In this document: positions 51,191 through 61,442 of the stretch, one piece after another
How the letters are laid out: each line of letters begins with the position of its first letter
How positions within the stretch are numbered: the stretch's first letter is position 1
Assembly (NCBI RefSeq): GCF_900182615.1
Contig: NZ_FXTE01000005.1
Span: 62,001 to 126,000, forward strand
Reading direction: 5' to 3'
Length of the DNA stretch: 64,000 nucleotides
Source: Ruegeria faecimaris
Lineage (GTDB): Bacteria > Pseudomonadota > Alphaproteobacteria > Rhodobacterales > Rhodobacteraceae
The notes under the pieces: model-generated
What the model saw: the letters and a program-made list of their open reading frames with translations, nothing else
Databases searched by the model: none
Told to the model about the DNA's origin: nothing
Made by a program: the position numbers and the translations under genes

Positions 51191-53728
51191 ATGTCGCGCT
51201 ATTCGGCCACCGAAATCGAAGCAAAATGGCAAGAGGCCTGGGACAAGGCTGGAATCTTCACCGCCAACCACAAGGCGGACAAGCCGAAATATTATGTGCT
51301 TGAAATGTTCCCCTACCCGTCTGGCCGGATCCATATGGGACATGTGCGCAACTATACGATGGGCGACGTAATCGCGCGCCACAAGCTTGCGACCGGCCAT
51401 AACGTGCTGCACCCGATGGGATGGGACGCGTTCGGGATGCCTGCAGAAAACGCTGCGATGGCTATTGGCGGTCACCCGAAAGACTGGACCTATGGCAACA
51501 TCGCAGACATGCGCAGCCAGATGAAGCCTCTGGGCCTGTCCATCGACTGGTCCCGCGAATTCGCCACCTGTGACCCAGAATATTACGGCCAGCAACAGGC
51601 ACTGTTTCTGGATATGCTGCAGGCCGGTCTGGTTTACCGCAAGAACGCGGTGGTGAACTGGGACCCGGTCGATATGACCGTACTGGCCAATGAACAAGTC
51701 GAAGGCGGGCGCGGCTGGCGTTCGGGCGCATTGGTTGAACGGCGCGAGCTGACGCAATGGTTCTTCAAGATCAGCGATTACTCTGAGGAATTGCTGGATG
51801 CGCTGAACACGCTGGAGAACTGGCCGGCAAAAGTGCGCCTGATGCAGGAAAACTGGATCGGCAAGTCGCGTGGATTGCAGTTTGGCTTTGAACGCGTCGA
51901 TAGTGGTGAGCCAATCACCGTCTATACAACGCGCCCCGATACGCTGATGGGGGCGTCTTTCGTCGGCATCTCGCCGGACCATCCGATTGCCAAGCAACTT
52001 GAGGCCGAAAACCCCGAAGTGGCTGAGTTCGTTGCCGAATGCCGCAAGGGCGGCACCACAGAAGAGGCCATAGAGACCGCCGAAAAGCTGGGCTATGACA
52101 CTGGTATCAAGGTCAAACACCCGCTGGATCCGAATTGGGAGCTGCCGGTCTGGATCGCCAATTTCATCCTGATGGATTACGGCACCGGCGCCATCTTTGC
52201 CTGCCCGGCCCACGACCAGCGCGACCTGGATTTCTGCCGTAAGTACGGTTTGCCCGTCGTCGACACGTTCTTTGCGCTTGATAATGACACGCCGGTCGAC
52301 AAAACCGCATTCGTTCCGCCGAAAACCGAAAAAGTCCGCTGGGTAAACCATTTTGCCGGGCTGACCGACGCCACGGGTGATGACGCAATCAACACCACCG
52401 TCGATTTCGCCGAAAAAGCGGGTTGGGGCGAAGGCGTTACCAAATACCGTCTGCGCGATTGGGGTCTGTCGCGTCAGCGCTATTGGGGGTGCCCGATTCC
52501 CGTGGTGCATTGCGAATCCTGCGGCGTGGTGCCCGAAAAGAACGAAAACTTGCCGATCCGCCTGCCCGACGATGTCACTTTTGACAAACCGGGCAATCCT
52601 CTGGACCGCCACCCGACCTGGCGCGACTGCGCCTGCCCGTCTTGCGGTGCGCCATCCAAGCGAGAAACCGACACGATGGATACGTTCGTCGATTCGTCGT
52701 GGTATTTCGCCCGCTTTACGGCTCCGCACGCGGAAACGCCGACCGATCTGGCCGAGGCTGAATACTGGATGAATGTCGATCAGTATATCGGCGGCATCGA
52801 ACACGCTATCCTGCACTTGCTCTATTCCCGCTTCTTTGCGCGGGCGATGCAGATCACTGGCCATTTGCCGAAAAAGGCCATCGAGCCCTTTGATGCCTTA
52901 TTTACCCAAGGCATGGTCACGCACGAGATTTATCAAACCCGCGACGCCAATGGCCGTCCGGTCTATCACCTGCCCGAGGATGTGACCGACGGCAAACTCG
53001 CCGACGGCACGGAGGTCGAAATCATCCCCTCGGCCAAGATGTCGAAATCCAAGAAAAACGTGGTCGACCCGGTCAGCATTATCTCGGCCTTCGGCGCGGA
53101 TACCGCGCGCTGGTTCGTGTTATCCGATTCACCGCCCGAGCGGGATGTGGAGTGGACAGCATCAGGCGCAGAGGCTGCATTCAAGCACCTGAACCGTGTC
53201 TGGAACCTCTGCGACAAGATCGGCGCGATGGACCCCGAGGCAAAAGGCGACGGGGATCAAGACCTGCTGCGCGAGATGCACAAAGCCATCCATGACGTGA
53301 CGCTTGGTGTTGAAAGCTTCGGCTTTAATGCCGCCATTGCAAAGCTCTATGCGTTTACCAATACGCTGGCAAAATCCAAAGCGGGTGCAGCGGCCCAAAA
53401 GCAGGCGATAAAGACGCTGGCACAGTTGATGTCGCCGATGACACCACATCTGGCTGAAGATATCTGGGCGCATCAGGGCGGCGAAGGTTTGATCGCAACA
53501 GCCGCCTGGCCCGTCGCGGACGAAGCTATGCTGGTCGATGACACTGTAACCCTGCCGATCCAGATCAACGGCAAACGCCGCGCGGAAATCAGCGTTCCAA
53601 AAGATATGGACAAGGCAGAGGTTGAAAAAATCGCGCTCAGCACCGAAGCTGTGCAAAAGGCACTGGACGGTGCCGCGCCGAAGAAAGTGATCGTTGTTCC
53701 AGGTCGGATCGTGAATGTCGTTGTTTAA
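51191..53728 (+). CDS. leuS: leucine--tRNA ligase
   Basis: An 845-residue class I aminoacyl-tRNA synthetase. HMGH (48-51) in [19 protein letters not shown] is the HIGH motif, KMSKS near 616-620 in [14 protein letters not shown] the second ATP motif, and a CP1 editing domain lies between ([12 protein letters not shown] and later [17 protein letters not shown]). AAGGA seven bases before the ATG fixes the start; an upstream ATG at 51158 is in the terminator. It overlaps lptE by 14 bases. Confidence 0.95.
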   Translation: MSRYSATEIEAKWQEAWDKAGIFTANHKADKPKYYVLEMFPYPSGRIHMGHVRNYTMGDVIARHKLATGHNVLHPMGWDAFGMPAENAAMAIGGHPKDWTYGNIADMRSQMKPLGLSIDWSREFATCDPEYYGQQQALFLDMLQAGLVYRKNAVVNWDPVDMTVLANEQVEGGRGWRSGALVERRELTQWFFKISDYSEELLDALNTLENWPAKVRLMQENWIGKSRGLQFGFERVDSGEPITVYTTRPDTLMGASFVGISPDHPIAKQLEAENPEVAEFVAECRKGGTTEEAIETAEKLGYDTGIKVKHPLDPNWELPVWIANFILMDYGTGAIFACPAHDQRDLDFCRKYGLPVVDTFFALDNDTPVDKTAFVPPKTEKVRWVNHFAGLTDATGDDAINTTVDFAEKAGWGEGVTKYRLRDWGLSRQRYWGCPIPVVHCESCGVVPEKNENLPIRLPDDVTFDKPGNPLDRHPTWRDCACPSCGAPSKRETDTMDTFVDSSWYFARFTAPHAETPTDLAEAEYWMNVDQYIGGIEHAILHLLYSRFFARAMQITGHLPKKAIEPFDALFTQGMVTHEIYQTRDANGRPVYHLPEDVTDGKLADGTEVEIIPSAKMSKSKKNVVDPVSIISAFGADTARWFVLSDSPPERDVEWTASGAEAAFKHLNRVWNLCDKIGAMDPEAKGDGDQDLLREMHKAIHDVTLGVESFGFNAAIAKLYAFTNTLAKSKAGAAAQKQAIKTLAQLMSPMTPHLAEDIWAHQGGEGLIATAAWPVADEAMLVDDTVTLPIQINGKRRAEISVPKDMDKAEVEKIALSTEAVQKALDGAAPKKVIVVPGRIVNVVV

Positions 53729-54218
53729 TCGCAGAAGCCTTTTGTTGATGCCGCTGGCTGCTTGCTTGCTGGCGGCCGCATGCGGGTTCCAACCCGTTTA
53801 CGCGCCGGGCGGAACAGGTGAAGCATTGCATGGTAAAGTTGCTGTTACTGAGCCAAATTCCGTGGAAAGCTATTTGCTTGTCCAGAATTTGGAACAGCGG
53901 CTGGGCCGGGATGCGAGCGCACAAAAGCTGTATGATCTGGATGTTAAGGTTGCTACGGCCACGCAATCTGCAGCGATCACGACTACCAACGAGACGAACC
54001 GGTATACAATCGAAGGGCGCGCGGAATTTTCCCTCAGGTCCGCTGAAACCGGGCGGATTCTGGTATCAGGAAATGTCCATGATTTCGTGGGCTATTCCGC
54101 TGCAGGCTCAACCGTCTCGACGCTTGCGGACGAACGTGACGCGACCGAGCGGCTGATGATCATCCTGTCCGATCAAATCGTGAACCGCCTTTATGCAGCA
54201 CCGGGCCTGACCCAATGA
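53715..54218 (+). CDS. lptE: LPS-assembly lipoprotein LptE
   Basis: A 167-residue lipoprotein. [29 protein letters not shown] has a lipobox and the CGFxPxY motif typical of Lpt[19 protein letters not shown] is the C-terminal helix. It plugs LptD in the outer membrane. The overlap with leuS and the four-base overlap with holA match the order common in alphaproteobacteria. Confidence 0.85.
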   Translation: MSLFNRRSLLLMPLAACLLAAACGFQPVYAPGGTGEALHGKVAVTEPNSVESYLLVQNLEQRLGRDASAQKLYDLDVKVATATQSAAITTTNETNRYTIEGRAEFSLRSAETGRILVSGNVHDFVGYSAAGSTVSTLADERDATERLMIILSDQIVNRLYAAPGLTQ

Positions 54219-55243
54219 AGCTCAGCCCGCGCGAGGCTGAGGGGTATTTCGCCAGACCGGACGCGGGCAAGGCAGGGTTGTTGATTTACGGATCCGATGC
54301 GATGCGTGTGGCCTTGAAACGGCAACAGGTCTTGTCAGCCCTTCTGGGAGAAGGCGCCGAAGAGGAAATGCGCCTGACCCGAATGCCAGGTGGTGATCTG
54401 CGCGGGGAACCGGCTCTGTTGCTGGACGCGGTCAAGGCTGTCGGGTTCTTCCCCGGCCCACGTGCAGTTTTCGTCGAAGATGCAACTGATGTCGCCGCCC
54501 CTGCCATCATTACCGCATTCGAGGATTGGGCAACGGGCGACGCTCAGATCATCGTGACTGCTGGGCAGCTCAAACCCAGTTCAAAGATCCGTAAGGCATT
54601 CGAGTCGCATCCCGCAGCCTATGCCGTTGGGATCTATGACGATCCGCCCTCTAGGGCCGAGGTTGAACGGGTTCTGGCACAGGCCGGAGTCAATAACATT
54701 CCACCGGATGCAATGTCGGCCATCACCGAACTTGCCACGGCCATCAGCCCCGGGGACTTTACGCAAACCATTGAAAAATTGTCTCTTTACAAGCGCGGAG
54801 ACGATACTGAATTGGCTCTCGAAGATATCGAGGCCTGTGCACCCAGCTCGACCGAGGCCGCTCTGGACGATGTCCTGAACGTGGTCGCCGAAGGCAGAGC
54901 CGGAGAGATTAGCCCGCTGATACGACGGCTGCAATCGCAAGGTACAAATGCGGTCAGCCTGTGTATCGGAGCAACCCGGCACTTTCGAACGCTTTACGCC
55001 TGTGCCGCCGATCCCGGTGGTGCGGCACAGGGCGTCGGCAAGTTGCGCCCACCCGTCTATGGAAAGCGGCGTGATCGTATTCTGCGGCAAGCACAGGGAT
55101 GGGGGGCACCCAAACTGCAGACCGCTTTGACCGTTCTGACTGATACGGATCTGTCATTGCGGTCAGCTGGGCAAACGGCCCCAGCCATGGCTTTGGTCGA
55201 ACGTGCCATGATCCGTCTGGCGATGCTGGCAAAGTCGCGTTAA
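54215..55243 (+). CDS. holA: DNA polymerase III subunit delta
   Basis: A 342-residue HolA. LLIYGSDAMRVALKRQQVLSALLG at the N-terminus, FFPGPRAVFVEDATD, and the clamp-loader helices with SLYKRGDDTELALEDIEAC and GATRHFRTLYACAADPGG fit the delta subunit. It opens the beta clamp during loading. Normal length. The 3' end overlaps the convergent flavoprotein gene by four bases. Confidence 0.87.
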   Translation: MKLSPREAEGYFARPDAGKAGLLIYGSDAMRVALKRQQVLSALLGEGAEEEMRLTRMPGGDLRGEPALLLDAVKAVGFFPGPRAVFVEDATDVAAPAIITAFEDWATGDAQIIVTAGQLKPSSKIRKAFESHPAAYAVGIYDDPPSRAEVERVLAQAGVNNIPPDAMSAITELATAISPGDFTQTIEKLSLYKRGDDTELALEDIEACAPSSTEAALDDVLNVVAEGRAGEISPLIRRLQSQGTNAVSLCIGATRHFRTLYACAADPGGAAQGVGKLRPPVYGKRRDRILRQAQGWGAPKLQTALTVLTDTDLSLRSAGQTAPAMALVERAMIRLAMLAKSR

Positions 55244-56412
55244 GCGGTCCGCGCCAGCCAGTTTGCAGCTGATCTCCCGGCCCATCGCCCTGTCGCCAGA
55301 CAGGCAGTTAGCAGATACCCACCAGTCGGAGCTTCCCAATCCAGCATCTCGCCGGCACAAAACATTCCGGGCCTGGATTTCAGCATCAACCCTTCGTCCA
55401 AAGCGCCTTGCCGAACACCTCCAACGGTTGAGATTGCCTCATCCATTGGCCGCAACCCCGCGTGGCTGAGGGGCAGAGATTTCAACGTTTCGACACTCAG
55501 ACCGCTTCCCCTGTTCATCTCGTGATACAGAGCGATCTTTTGCGGAGACAGATGCAGAGATTTCTTCATCCATTGCGACTGCGTCGTCTTGGATTTCTTG
55601 GCTGCAATTTTCTGCTGCAAGGTAGTTACATCCAGATCGGGAACCAGATCAACACTCAATGGCGCACCTTCTCGCAAAGCGGGCGTCAGGGAATAGAGCC
55701 CTCCGCCTTCAAGGCCTTTGGATGAAATCGTCGCCTCGCCGCGACTGATCACACCCCCGGCAGTCCACCCAACGGATTTGATCGCAGCGCCGAAATGCGG
55801 CTGCATATGTGCGCTCCAATCCACTGACAGGGCCGAGTTCGCCGGGGCAAATGGCGACAGGTCGACACCCGCCTCTTGCAGCAGCCGGGCCCAGGCGCCA
55901 TCCGATCCCAATCGCGCCCAGCTTGCGCCGCCCATGGCCAGAATCGTCGTGTCAGCCTCAATCTGCCGGTGACCTTTCGGAGTATCGAATTCCAGAGCAT
56001 CGCCGTTCCATCCGGTCCACCGCCATCGGGTTTTGATATGCACACCAGCCGCATCAAGACGCCCCAGCCAAGCCCGCAACAGTGGTGAGGCCTTCATCGC
56101 CTTTGGAAACACCCGCCCGGTTGAGCCTGTAAACACCTCTTGCCCCAGATCGCGCGCCCAGTCCTGAACGGCGGTGGCATCAAACTCCGCCAGCATGGGG
56201 CGCAGCCACTCAGCACCGGGGCCATAAGACAACAGGAATGTTTCCAGCGATTCATCCTTGGTCAGGTTCAGGCCGGACTTGCCCGCCATCAAAAGCTTTC
56301 GGGCGACCGAGGGTTTGGCCTCGGCCACCAGCACATCATGACCTGCGGCGACCAGTTCACCCGCCGCCATCAGGCCCGCTGGCCCGCCTCCGATCACGAC
56401 GGCTTGTGCCAT
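55240..56412 (-). CDS. BaiN/HI0933-like flavoprotein (TIGR03862 type)
   Basis: A 390-residue NAD(P)/FAD-dependent oxidoreductase: VVIGGGPAGLMAAGELVAAGH, then KLLMAGKSGLNLTKDE, a signature of the HI0933 family, a mid-protein ATILAMGGASWARLGSDG block and C-terminal GMFCAGEMLDWEAPTGGYLLTACLATGR. Function not established for the family; in gut bacteria BaiN reduces bile-acid intermediates. Stands alone. Confidence 0.82.
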   Translation of the reverse strand: MAQAVVIGGGPAGLMAAGELVAAGHDVLVAEAKPSVARKLLMAGKSGLNLTKDESLETFLLSYGPGAEWLRPMLAEFDATAVQDWARDLGQEVFTGSTGRVFPKAMKASPLLRAWLGRLDAAGVHIKTRWRWTGWNGDALEFDTPKGHRQIEADTTILAMGGASWARLGSDGAWARLLQEAGVDLSPFAPANSALSVDWSAHMQPHFGAAIKSVGWTAGGVISRGEATISSKGLEGGGLYSLTPALREGAPLSVDLVPDLDVTTLQQKIAAKKSKTTQSQWMKKSLHLSPQKIALYHEMNRGSGLSVETLKSLPLSHAGLRPMDEAISTVGGVRQGALDEGLMLKSRPGMFCAGEMLDWEAPTGGYLLTACLATGRWAGRSAANWLARTA

Positions 56413-56459
56413 TGCTGTCCTCTTGCCTTTCGCGCCCTACGGCGCGACGTTACGCTGAT

Positions 56460-56756
56460 ATGACCGACCGCGACCCGATCTGCCCCCTCTGCGACCGGCC
56501 GATCCCCGATGGGAACGGCAGCTAGCACCATCTGATCCCAAAACTGAAAGGGGGCAAGGGCGGCCCCACGGTTTTTCTGCATGTGATCTGCCACAAAGAG
56601 ATCCACGCCACCCTGACCGAAGCGGAACTGGCGCGGGATTTCAACACGGTCGAAGCCTTGCGCGCCCACCCTCGTCTTGAGAGATTCCTGGACTGGATTC
56701 GCAAACGGCCCCCTGATTTTCGATCGAAAGTGCCGCGAAAACGACGTGGCCAGTGA
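56460..56756 (+). pseudogene. HNH endonuclease gene with in-frame amber codon
   Basis: Translation from the ATG at 56460 gives MTDRDPICPLCDRPIPDGNGS, then a TAG at 56523-56525. The same frame runs on as HHLIPKLKGGKGG ... VICHKEIHATLTEAEL ... LDWIRKRPPDF and ends in a TGA at 56754-56756. Together the parts make a complete small HNH protein of 97 residues: CxxC zinc knuckle, HH-x-IPK and CH-x3-H. One base change (for example CAG, AAG or TCG to TAG) explains the break. Neither part alone would be active. It ends next to the convergent VOC gene. A sequencing error or stop read-through is possible. Confidence 0.75.
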
Positions 56757-57494
56757 TCAGCCCGGCAGGACCGGGTCGCCAAATGCATCATGGCCGGGCT
56801 GGGCCAGGCCCTGCATCTCAAGCCCCCGAAAATCGGGGGCCCGAGCAAACGTAGCACCTGCGCTGTGCTGAAACTCGAGCGTGGTATAGGGGCGTTTCCA
56901 AAGCCATTCGCGGTTCTCAACAGACCACAGGTCGGCATTAGGGGGAACCTCGTCGGTGAAAGCATAAAAGTGCAGATCGAACCCATATTGTGCCACATCC
57001 TGCACAGATAGCAGCTGCATCCCCTGTGCACGACAAAAGGCATCCTCGACCGCGATATTCCCGGTGCGCAGGGTGATTTGTCCAATACGCGCATCCGCGA
57101 AAGGGGCCTTGGGATCGGCGATACCGTCCGGGCGATTGCCACGGAAATCGTGTTGCAGCAGTTCGATCACGAAACCCTCGGGATCAGTCAGGTGGCACAT
57201 ATAGCCGATATCCAGAAACTGGTCCGGCTCTGAAACCTCGATGCCTTTTTCGCGCAAATAAGCGGCAGCCAGATCAACATCCGGCAGGGTGATGCCGATC
57301 TTCCAATATCTCTGGCCCCGATCATGTGTGTACCCGCCGCCGCCCGGCATCAAAAGCAGATCGGCATCCTGCCCGGCATATCCCAATCGCAGGCTTGCGC
57401 CCTGCCGGCGTGCAGTCATACCCATTGCATCCCCGTAAAACTCGGCAAGACGATCCGTGTCAGCCACGCGCAGACGCAGGGCAGACAACCTCAT
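56757..57494 (-). CDS. VOC-family (glyoxalase/dioxygenase-like) protein
   Basis: A 245-residue protein with two vicinal-oxygen-chelate modules (LRVADTDRLAEFYGDAMGM and YMCHLTDPEGFVIELLQHDF in the first; QITLRTGNIAVEDAFCRAQGMQ in the second). It starts at an ATG that overlaps the enoyl-CoA hydratase stop (ATGA); another ATG two codons upstream is possible. Metal ligands of glyoxalase I type cannot be confirmed. Third gene of an SDR-ECH-VOC operon. Confidence 0.75.
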   Translation of the reverse strand: MRLSALRLRVADTDRLAEFYGDAMGMTARRQGASLRLGYAGQDADLLLMPGGGGYTHDRGQRYWKIGITLPDVDLAAAYLREKGIEVSEPDQFLDIGYMCHLTDPEGFVIELLQHDFRGNRPDGIADPKAPFADARIGQITLRTGNIAVEDAFCRAQGMQLLSVQDVAQYGFDLHFYAFTDEVPPNADLWSVENREWLWKRPYTTLEFQHSAGATFARAPDFRGLEMQGLAQPGHDAFGDPVLPG

Positions 57495-58099
57495 GAACAT
57501 AACCGCGCAATACCGGTCGCAATTTCAGGATTGGCGGCGACACTGTCAGCCACCAGATCAAGGGAGGTCTGCATCAGGTCTTCAGGTGCAACCACGCGAT
57601 CGACCAGCCCAAAGGCATAAGCCTCATCCGCAGTGATCTTTTGCCCGGCCATCAAGATCATCTTTGTCCGAGCCGGACCGATCAGGGCCGCCATGCGTGC
57701 GGGATCAGAGGGTTGTGGCAGAAAACCCAGCTTCATCACCGGATAAAAGAACTTGGCTTCCGGTACGGCGATGCGGATATCGCAGGCCAGAACCATGCCA
57801 TTGGCTCCACCAGCCAGCGTTCCGTTCAGTGCGGCAACCGTCAGGCAGGGTAACGCGGCGATAGCAGCCGACAACCGCTCCCACAGATCCGAGGTCGCCA
57901 GGCCGGCACGCGCCTCTTCCAGATCGGCGCCGGCGCTGAACACTTTGCCAGCCCCGGTCAGGATCAGCGCACTTGCGTCGGTCGCGGCCTCGGCAATCTC
58001 GCACAGCTCGGTCAGCATCGCACCGGTCAGCGCATTTGCCTTGTCGGGGTTGTTGAGCGTGACTGTCCACAGCCCGTCTGCTTTGTTCAATTCAATCAC
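57491..58099 (-). CDS. enoyl-CoA hydratase/isomerase family protein (short form)
   Basis: A 202-residue crotonase-fold protein. SAGADLEEARAGL forms the first oxyanion loop and GTLAGGANGMVLACDIRIA the second. It is about 50 residues shorter than usual (about 255), lacking the C-terminal helical trimerisation part. It overlaps the SDR gene by four bases and the VOC gene similarly. The substrate is unknown. Confidence 0.78.
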   Translation of the reverse strand: MIELNKADGLWTVTLNNPDKANALTGAMLTELCEIAEAATDASALILTGAGKVFSAGADLEEARAGLATSDLWERLSAAIAALPCLTVAALNGTLAGGANGMVLACDIRIAVPEAKFFYPVMKLGFLPQPSDPARMAALIGPARTKMILMAGQKITADEAYAFGLVDRVVAPEDLMQTSLDLVADSVAANPEIATGIARLCS

Positions 58100-58839
58100 G
58101 TCAATCCAACCCTTTGCCGAATATCCTCACGCCGCAGCGAAATTTCGGTGCCTAGAAACTCATCCGCGTCTGACGAACACATCCACAACAGCGCCCGCGC
58201 CGGCCAATCGGCGGGGATATGATCGGTCCAATCCAACTGGCTGACGGCGTTGATCCCGCTGGCCTTGATGACCCGCTGCATATCGGTTGCAACCGTGCCG
58301 GGCGACAGGCCCATGGCGCGGATCCCATTTGAGGATTCCTCAAGATGCAGACATTCCGTCAGCATCTTGGCCCCTGCCTTCGAGGCGCAATAATGGCTCC
58401 AGGCCTCGACTGGGTTCGACGCCGCACCGGAAGAGACCGTCAGGACAGTGCCGCCGCCCGCGGCACGCATGACCGGCAGCGCGGCGCGCATTCCATGAAA
58501 TACGCCTTTGAGGTTGATGTCGATCGCTTTACCCCAAGACGCGACATCGGCGCTGGATAAATGGAAAATCGGGTCAATGACACCAGCATTGCCTATCAGA
58601 ACATCCAGCCCGCCAAACTTGTTTACGCACTCTGCCACGGCCAGCTCGACCTGGGCGAAGTCACTGACGTCGCAGGCCAGTGCAATAGCGTTTTCACCAA
58701 GCGACGACGCCAGTACCTGAATTTGATCCCGATTACGCGCCACTAGCACGACATTAGCCCCTGCTGCGGCAAATACGCGCCCTGCCTCGGCCCCGATGCC
58801 GCGACTGGCCCCAGTGATCAGTACGGTTTTCCCCTGCAT
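58096..58839 (-). CDS. short-chain dehydrogenase/reductase
   Basis: A 247-residue classical SDR: TGASRGIG cofactor loop, NAGV at 86-89, catalytic Ser in VSSGAA, and YCASKAG with the Tyr/Lys pair. NADP preference is likely from VLVARNRDQ. It is the first gene of the SDR-ECH-VOC operon, perhaps a 3-oxoacyl reductase for a branched or aromatic side-chain route, which is an inference only. Confidence 0.83.
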   Translation of the reverse strand: MQGKTVLITGASRGIGAEAGRVFAAAGANVVLVARNRDQIQVLASSLGENAIALACDVSDFAQVELAVAECVNKFGGLDVLIGNAGVIDPIFHLSSADVASWGKAIDINLKGVFHGMRAALPVMRAAGGGTVLTVSSGAASNPVEAWSHYCASKAGAKMLTECLHLEESSNGIRAMGLSPGTVATDMQRVIKASGINAVSQLDWTDHIPADWPARALLWMCSSDADEFLGTEISLRREDIRQRVGLT

Positions 58840-58978
58840 AAGGTTCCAGTACCTCCATTGTCCTGAGAATTAATGAACCTCTATCCTGCGAACGGGGAAT
58901 GGGTCCAGCCCTTCCCCCTTGACGCCCGCCGCCACCGGCATCACCATGCGCGCAAATTTGATCAAGAAGGGTTCTATG

Positions 58979-60508
58979 ATGTCCGTTTTTCTCCGCCGCA
59001 CCTGCGGCGCAGTTCTGGCCTACACTGTCATTTCGCAGGGGGCGCTTGCCGACGTTACCCCACAGGAAGTCTGGGATGACTGGCAGTCCTATCTGGCGCA
59101 GATGGGCTATACTGTTTCAGGTGACCAGACAGATACCGGCAATGGTATCACCATCGAAAACCTGACGATGTCGATGGACCTCCCGGAAGAAGAGGGATCG
59201 TTCAGCATGGCCATGCCTGAAATGACCCTCACCGACAATGGCGACGGTAGCGTCAATATTGGTGTCCCGGAAAGTTTCCCCATGACCGTCACCGGCAATG
59301 TCGATGGTCAGGACGAGTCATTTTCAGTCGATATCGAATACGTCCACAGCGGGCTTGTTATGACCGTCTCTGGCGATCCGGATGATGTGACTTACGATTA
59401 CTCTGCAGACAGCCTTGGAATCAAACTGGGTAACATCGAAGTCGACGGTGAAACGTTGCCGCCCGAAGTGGTTGGTGGCTACCTTGAAATGGCGGATGTG
59501 AGCGGCACCTCGCAAATGAAGATCGGCGAAAACCGCGATATCGACCAAAGCTTTACCGCATCAGAGATGACCTACAGCTTGGCATTTCAGGATCCCGAAA
59601 GCGAAGACGCCGGGAAATTCGACGGCACGCTTGGCGATCTGGCCTTCGACGGCACCAGCATCATCCCTTCGGATTTCGATATCTCTGACCCGCAGGCATT
59701 CTATGACGCTGGTTTTGCCTTCTCGGGTCTCTTTACTTACGGATCGGGCCAGTCTTCGATGGCGGGCAGCAGCGAAGGCGAAGACTTTTCGATGGCCAGC
59801 GAATCCGAAGGCGGACGGCTTTCCGGCAGCATCGACGCGAACCGAATTGCTTATGACGTCGAACAAAACAGCGCCAAAATTGCTGTAACCACTGCGGAAC
59901 TGCCCTTTCCAATCGAAATTGCCATGGAAAGTGGCGGTTTCAAGTTCGAATTCCCGGTACAGGAATCCGAAGAGATTCAACCCTTTGGGCTGGCGATAAA
60001 CTTGACGGACTTCACTATGTCAGACGTTCTGTGGAGCATTTTTGACCCCGCAGCCGCCCTGCCACGCGATCCGGCCACGATTGCGCTGGATCTTTCCGGT
60101 ACGGCCAAAGTGCTGACCAACTTCTTTGACCCCGAGGCCGTAGAGGCGCTTGAGTTTGCGGACGAAGCGCCGGGTGAATTGCACTCTCTGACGATCAACG
60201 AGTTGCTGGTCTCTATGGTCGGTGCGGAACTGTCCGGCGATGGCGACTTGACCTTCGACAATTCCAACACTGAGGAACTGGGCGGTCTGCCGACCCCCGC
60301 TGGCGTTGCGAACCTGCAACTGGTTGGTGCGAATGCCCTGATCGACACTCTGATCGGTATGGGTCTGATTGCCGAGCAAGACGCAATGGGCGCGCGAATG
60401 ATGATGGGTCTCATGGCAGTGCCAGGGGAAGAGCCCGACACGCTGAATTCGACAATCGAGTTCAAGGAAGATGGTCAAATTCTGGCCAATGGACAGCGCA
60501 TCAAATAA
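58979..60508 (+). CDS. DUF2125-type secreted protein
   Basis: A 509-residue protein with an N-terminal signal peptide (MSVFLRRTCGAVLAYTVISQGALA) and a mature acidic, beta-rich body opening DVTPQEVWDDWQSYLAQMGY, a pattern I associate with DUF2125 of Rhodobacteraceae. GAAGGG seven bases before the chosen ATG supports the start; an ATG three bases earlier and a longer frame are alternatives. Asp/Glu/Gly/Ser-rich, no cysteine outside the signal region. Function unknown, probably periplasmic or outer-membrane. Confidence 0.68.
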   Translation: MSVFLRRTCGAVLAYTVISQGALADVTPQEVWDDWQSYLAQMGYTVSGDQTDTGNGITIENLTMSMDLPEEEGSFSMAMPEMTLTDNGDGSVNIGVPESFPMTVTGNVDGQDESFSVDIEYVHSGLVMTVSGDPDDVTYDYSADSLGIKLGNIEVDGETLPPEVVGGYLEMADVSGTSQMKIGENRDIDQSFTASEMTYSLAFQDPESEDAGKFDGTLGDLAFDGTSIIPSDFDISDPQAFYDAGFAFSGLFTYGSGQSSMAGSSEGEDFSMASESEGGRLSGSIDANRIAYDVEQNSAKIAVTTAELPFPIEIAMESGGFKFEFPVQESEEIQPFGLAINLTDFTMSDVLWSIFDPAAALPRDPATIALDLSGTAKVLTNFFDPEAVEALEFADEAPGELHSLTINELLVSMVGAELSGDGDLTFDNSNTEELGGLPTPAGVANLQLVGANALIDTLIGMGLIAEQDAMGARMMMGLMAVPGEEPDTLNSTIEFKEDGQILANGQRIK

Positions 60509-60516
60509 AAGAAACA

Positions 60517-60545
60517 GGGAAGGCGGCCCGGCTGCCTTCCCTTTT
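60517..60545 (+). terminator. terminator after the DUF2125 gene
   Basis: GGGAAGGC (60517-60524) and GCCTTCCC (60534-60541) form an 8-bp stem with a nine-base loop, followed by TTTT. The convergent FkbM-like gene ends inside it, and the opposite strand has TGTTTCTTTT, so it probably works both ways. Confidence 0.8.
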
Positions 60546-61230
60546 ACGACGAGCGCCGGCGAACACGCCGGAACAGCACCGACCCACCGCTGCTGACACG
60601 TTGATCGTAGGCAAACCCAAGTGCCGAAAGATGATCGAAACAAGCCTTGATCCCATGCAATCCGATCTTACGGGTGTGGACCTCAAGATAGACTTTCTGG
60701 ACATTCACAAGATCGACCCCGTCGAACAGAAACTTCTCGCCCCCTTCGATATCGACGATCAGCACGTTGGCTTCAAAGTCCCGCAGAATTTCTGACAGAG
60801 GACGTTCCGGCACGCTGACCTCACTGACATAGTCCGGATCAGGGTCCAGAGATGAGGACCAGAACGGTTCACGTATGTAAAATCGGGCGGTTCCGGGAAC
60901 CCGTGTATCGCCGAGAGCAACCGCGTTCACCACCTCGACATTCGCAATGTCATTTGCCTTGTGGACACGGCCGATGAATTCACACAGCGTTGGGTTCGCC
61001 TCGATGCACATTGCGTGGCGTACACCAAGTTGCGTCACCAGATAGGATGAGATGAAGCCGATCCCAGCGCCCAGCTCTACCACGCGATCCTTCGGGTCGA
61101 TGAATTTCGGCAGACCGGTCACTTCGTCTTTTTCGTAACGCTCGGCCAGGATTGAACGCTTGACCTTAGGCGTAATGATCTGCGGATCATCGGGGATCGT
61201 AACCCCGCGCAGCGATAGATTGTTCTGCAT
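60544..61230 (-). CDS. FkbM-family methyltransferase
   Basis: A 228-residue SAM methyltransferase: DRVVELGAGIGFISSYLVTQLG is the SAM motif, CIEANPTLCEFI the second strand, and VLIVDIEGGEKFLFDGVD the FkbM-type late motif. The ATG at 61230 is chosen; weak upstream TTG/GTG starts add an acidic tail. The target (sugar or lipid hydroxyl) is unknown. Confidence 0.77.
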   Translation of the reverse strand: MQNNLSLRGVTIPDDPQIITPKVKRSILAERYEKDEVTGLPKFIDPKDRVVELGAGIGFISSYLVTQLGVRHAMCIEANPTLCEFIGRVHKANDIANVEVVNAVALGDTRVPGTARFYIREPFWSSSLDPDPDYVSEVSVPERPLSEILRDFEANVLIVDIEGGEKFLFDGVDLVNVQKVYLEVHTRKIGLHGIKACFDHLSALGFAYDQRVSSGGSVLFRRVRRRSS

Positions 61231-61442
61231 GTTGTGGCCTGCCCGTTCTTCCTGCCCAGTCGTCTCATTCTCATCCACTTGGATCAACTACTAACCTACG
61301 GCTAAGGACAAAACAGCGGAATTATTGCAGCCACATGCGAAATTCGCCTTTCTTGCCTTTCTGCAAACCCCCGAAAATGACCGCAGGTCTTGCGGGACGG
61401 ACGGGCGGACGATAGGTCCAAAGAAACAAGACCGGAGGCCAC

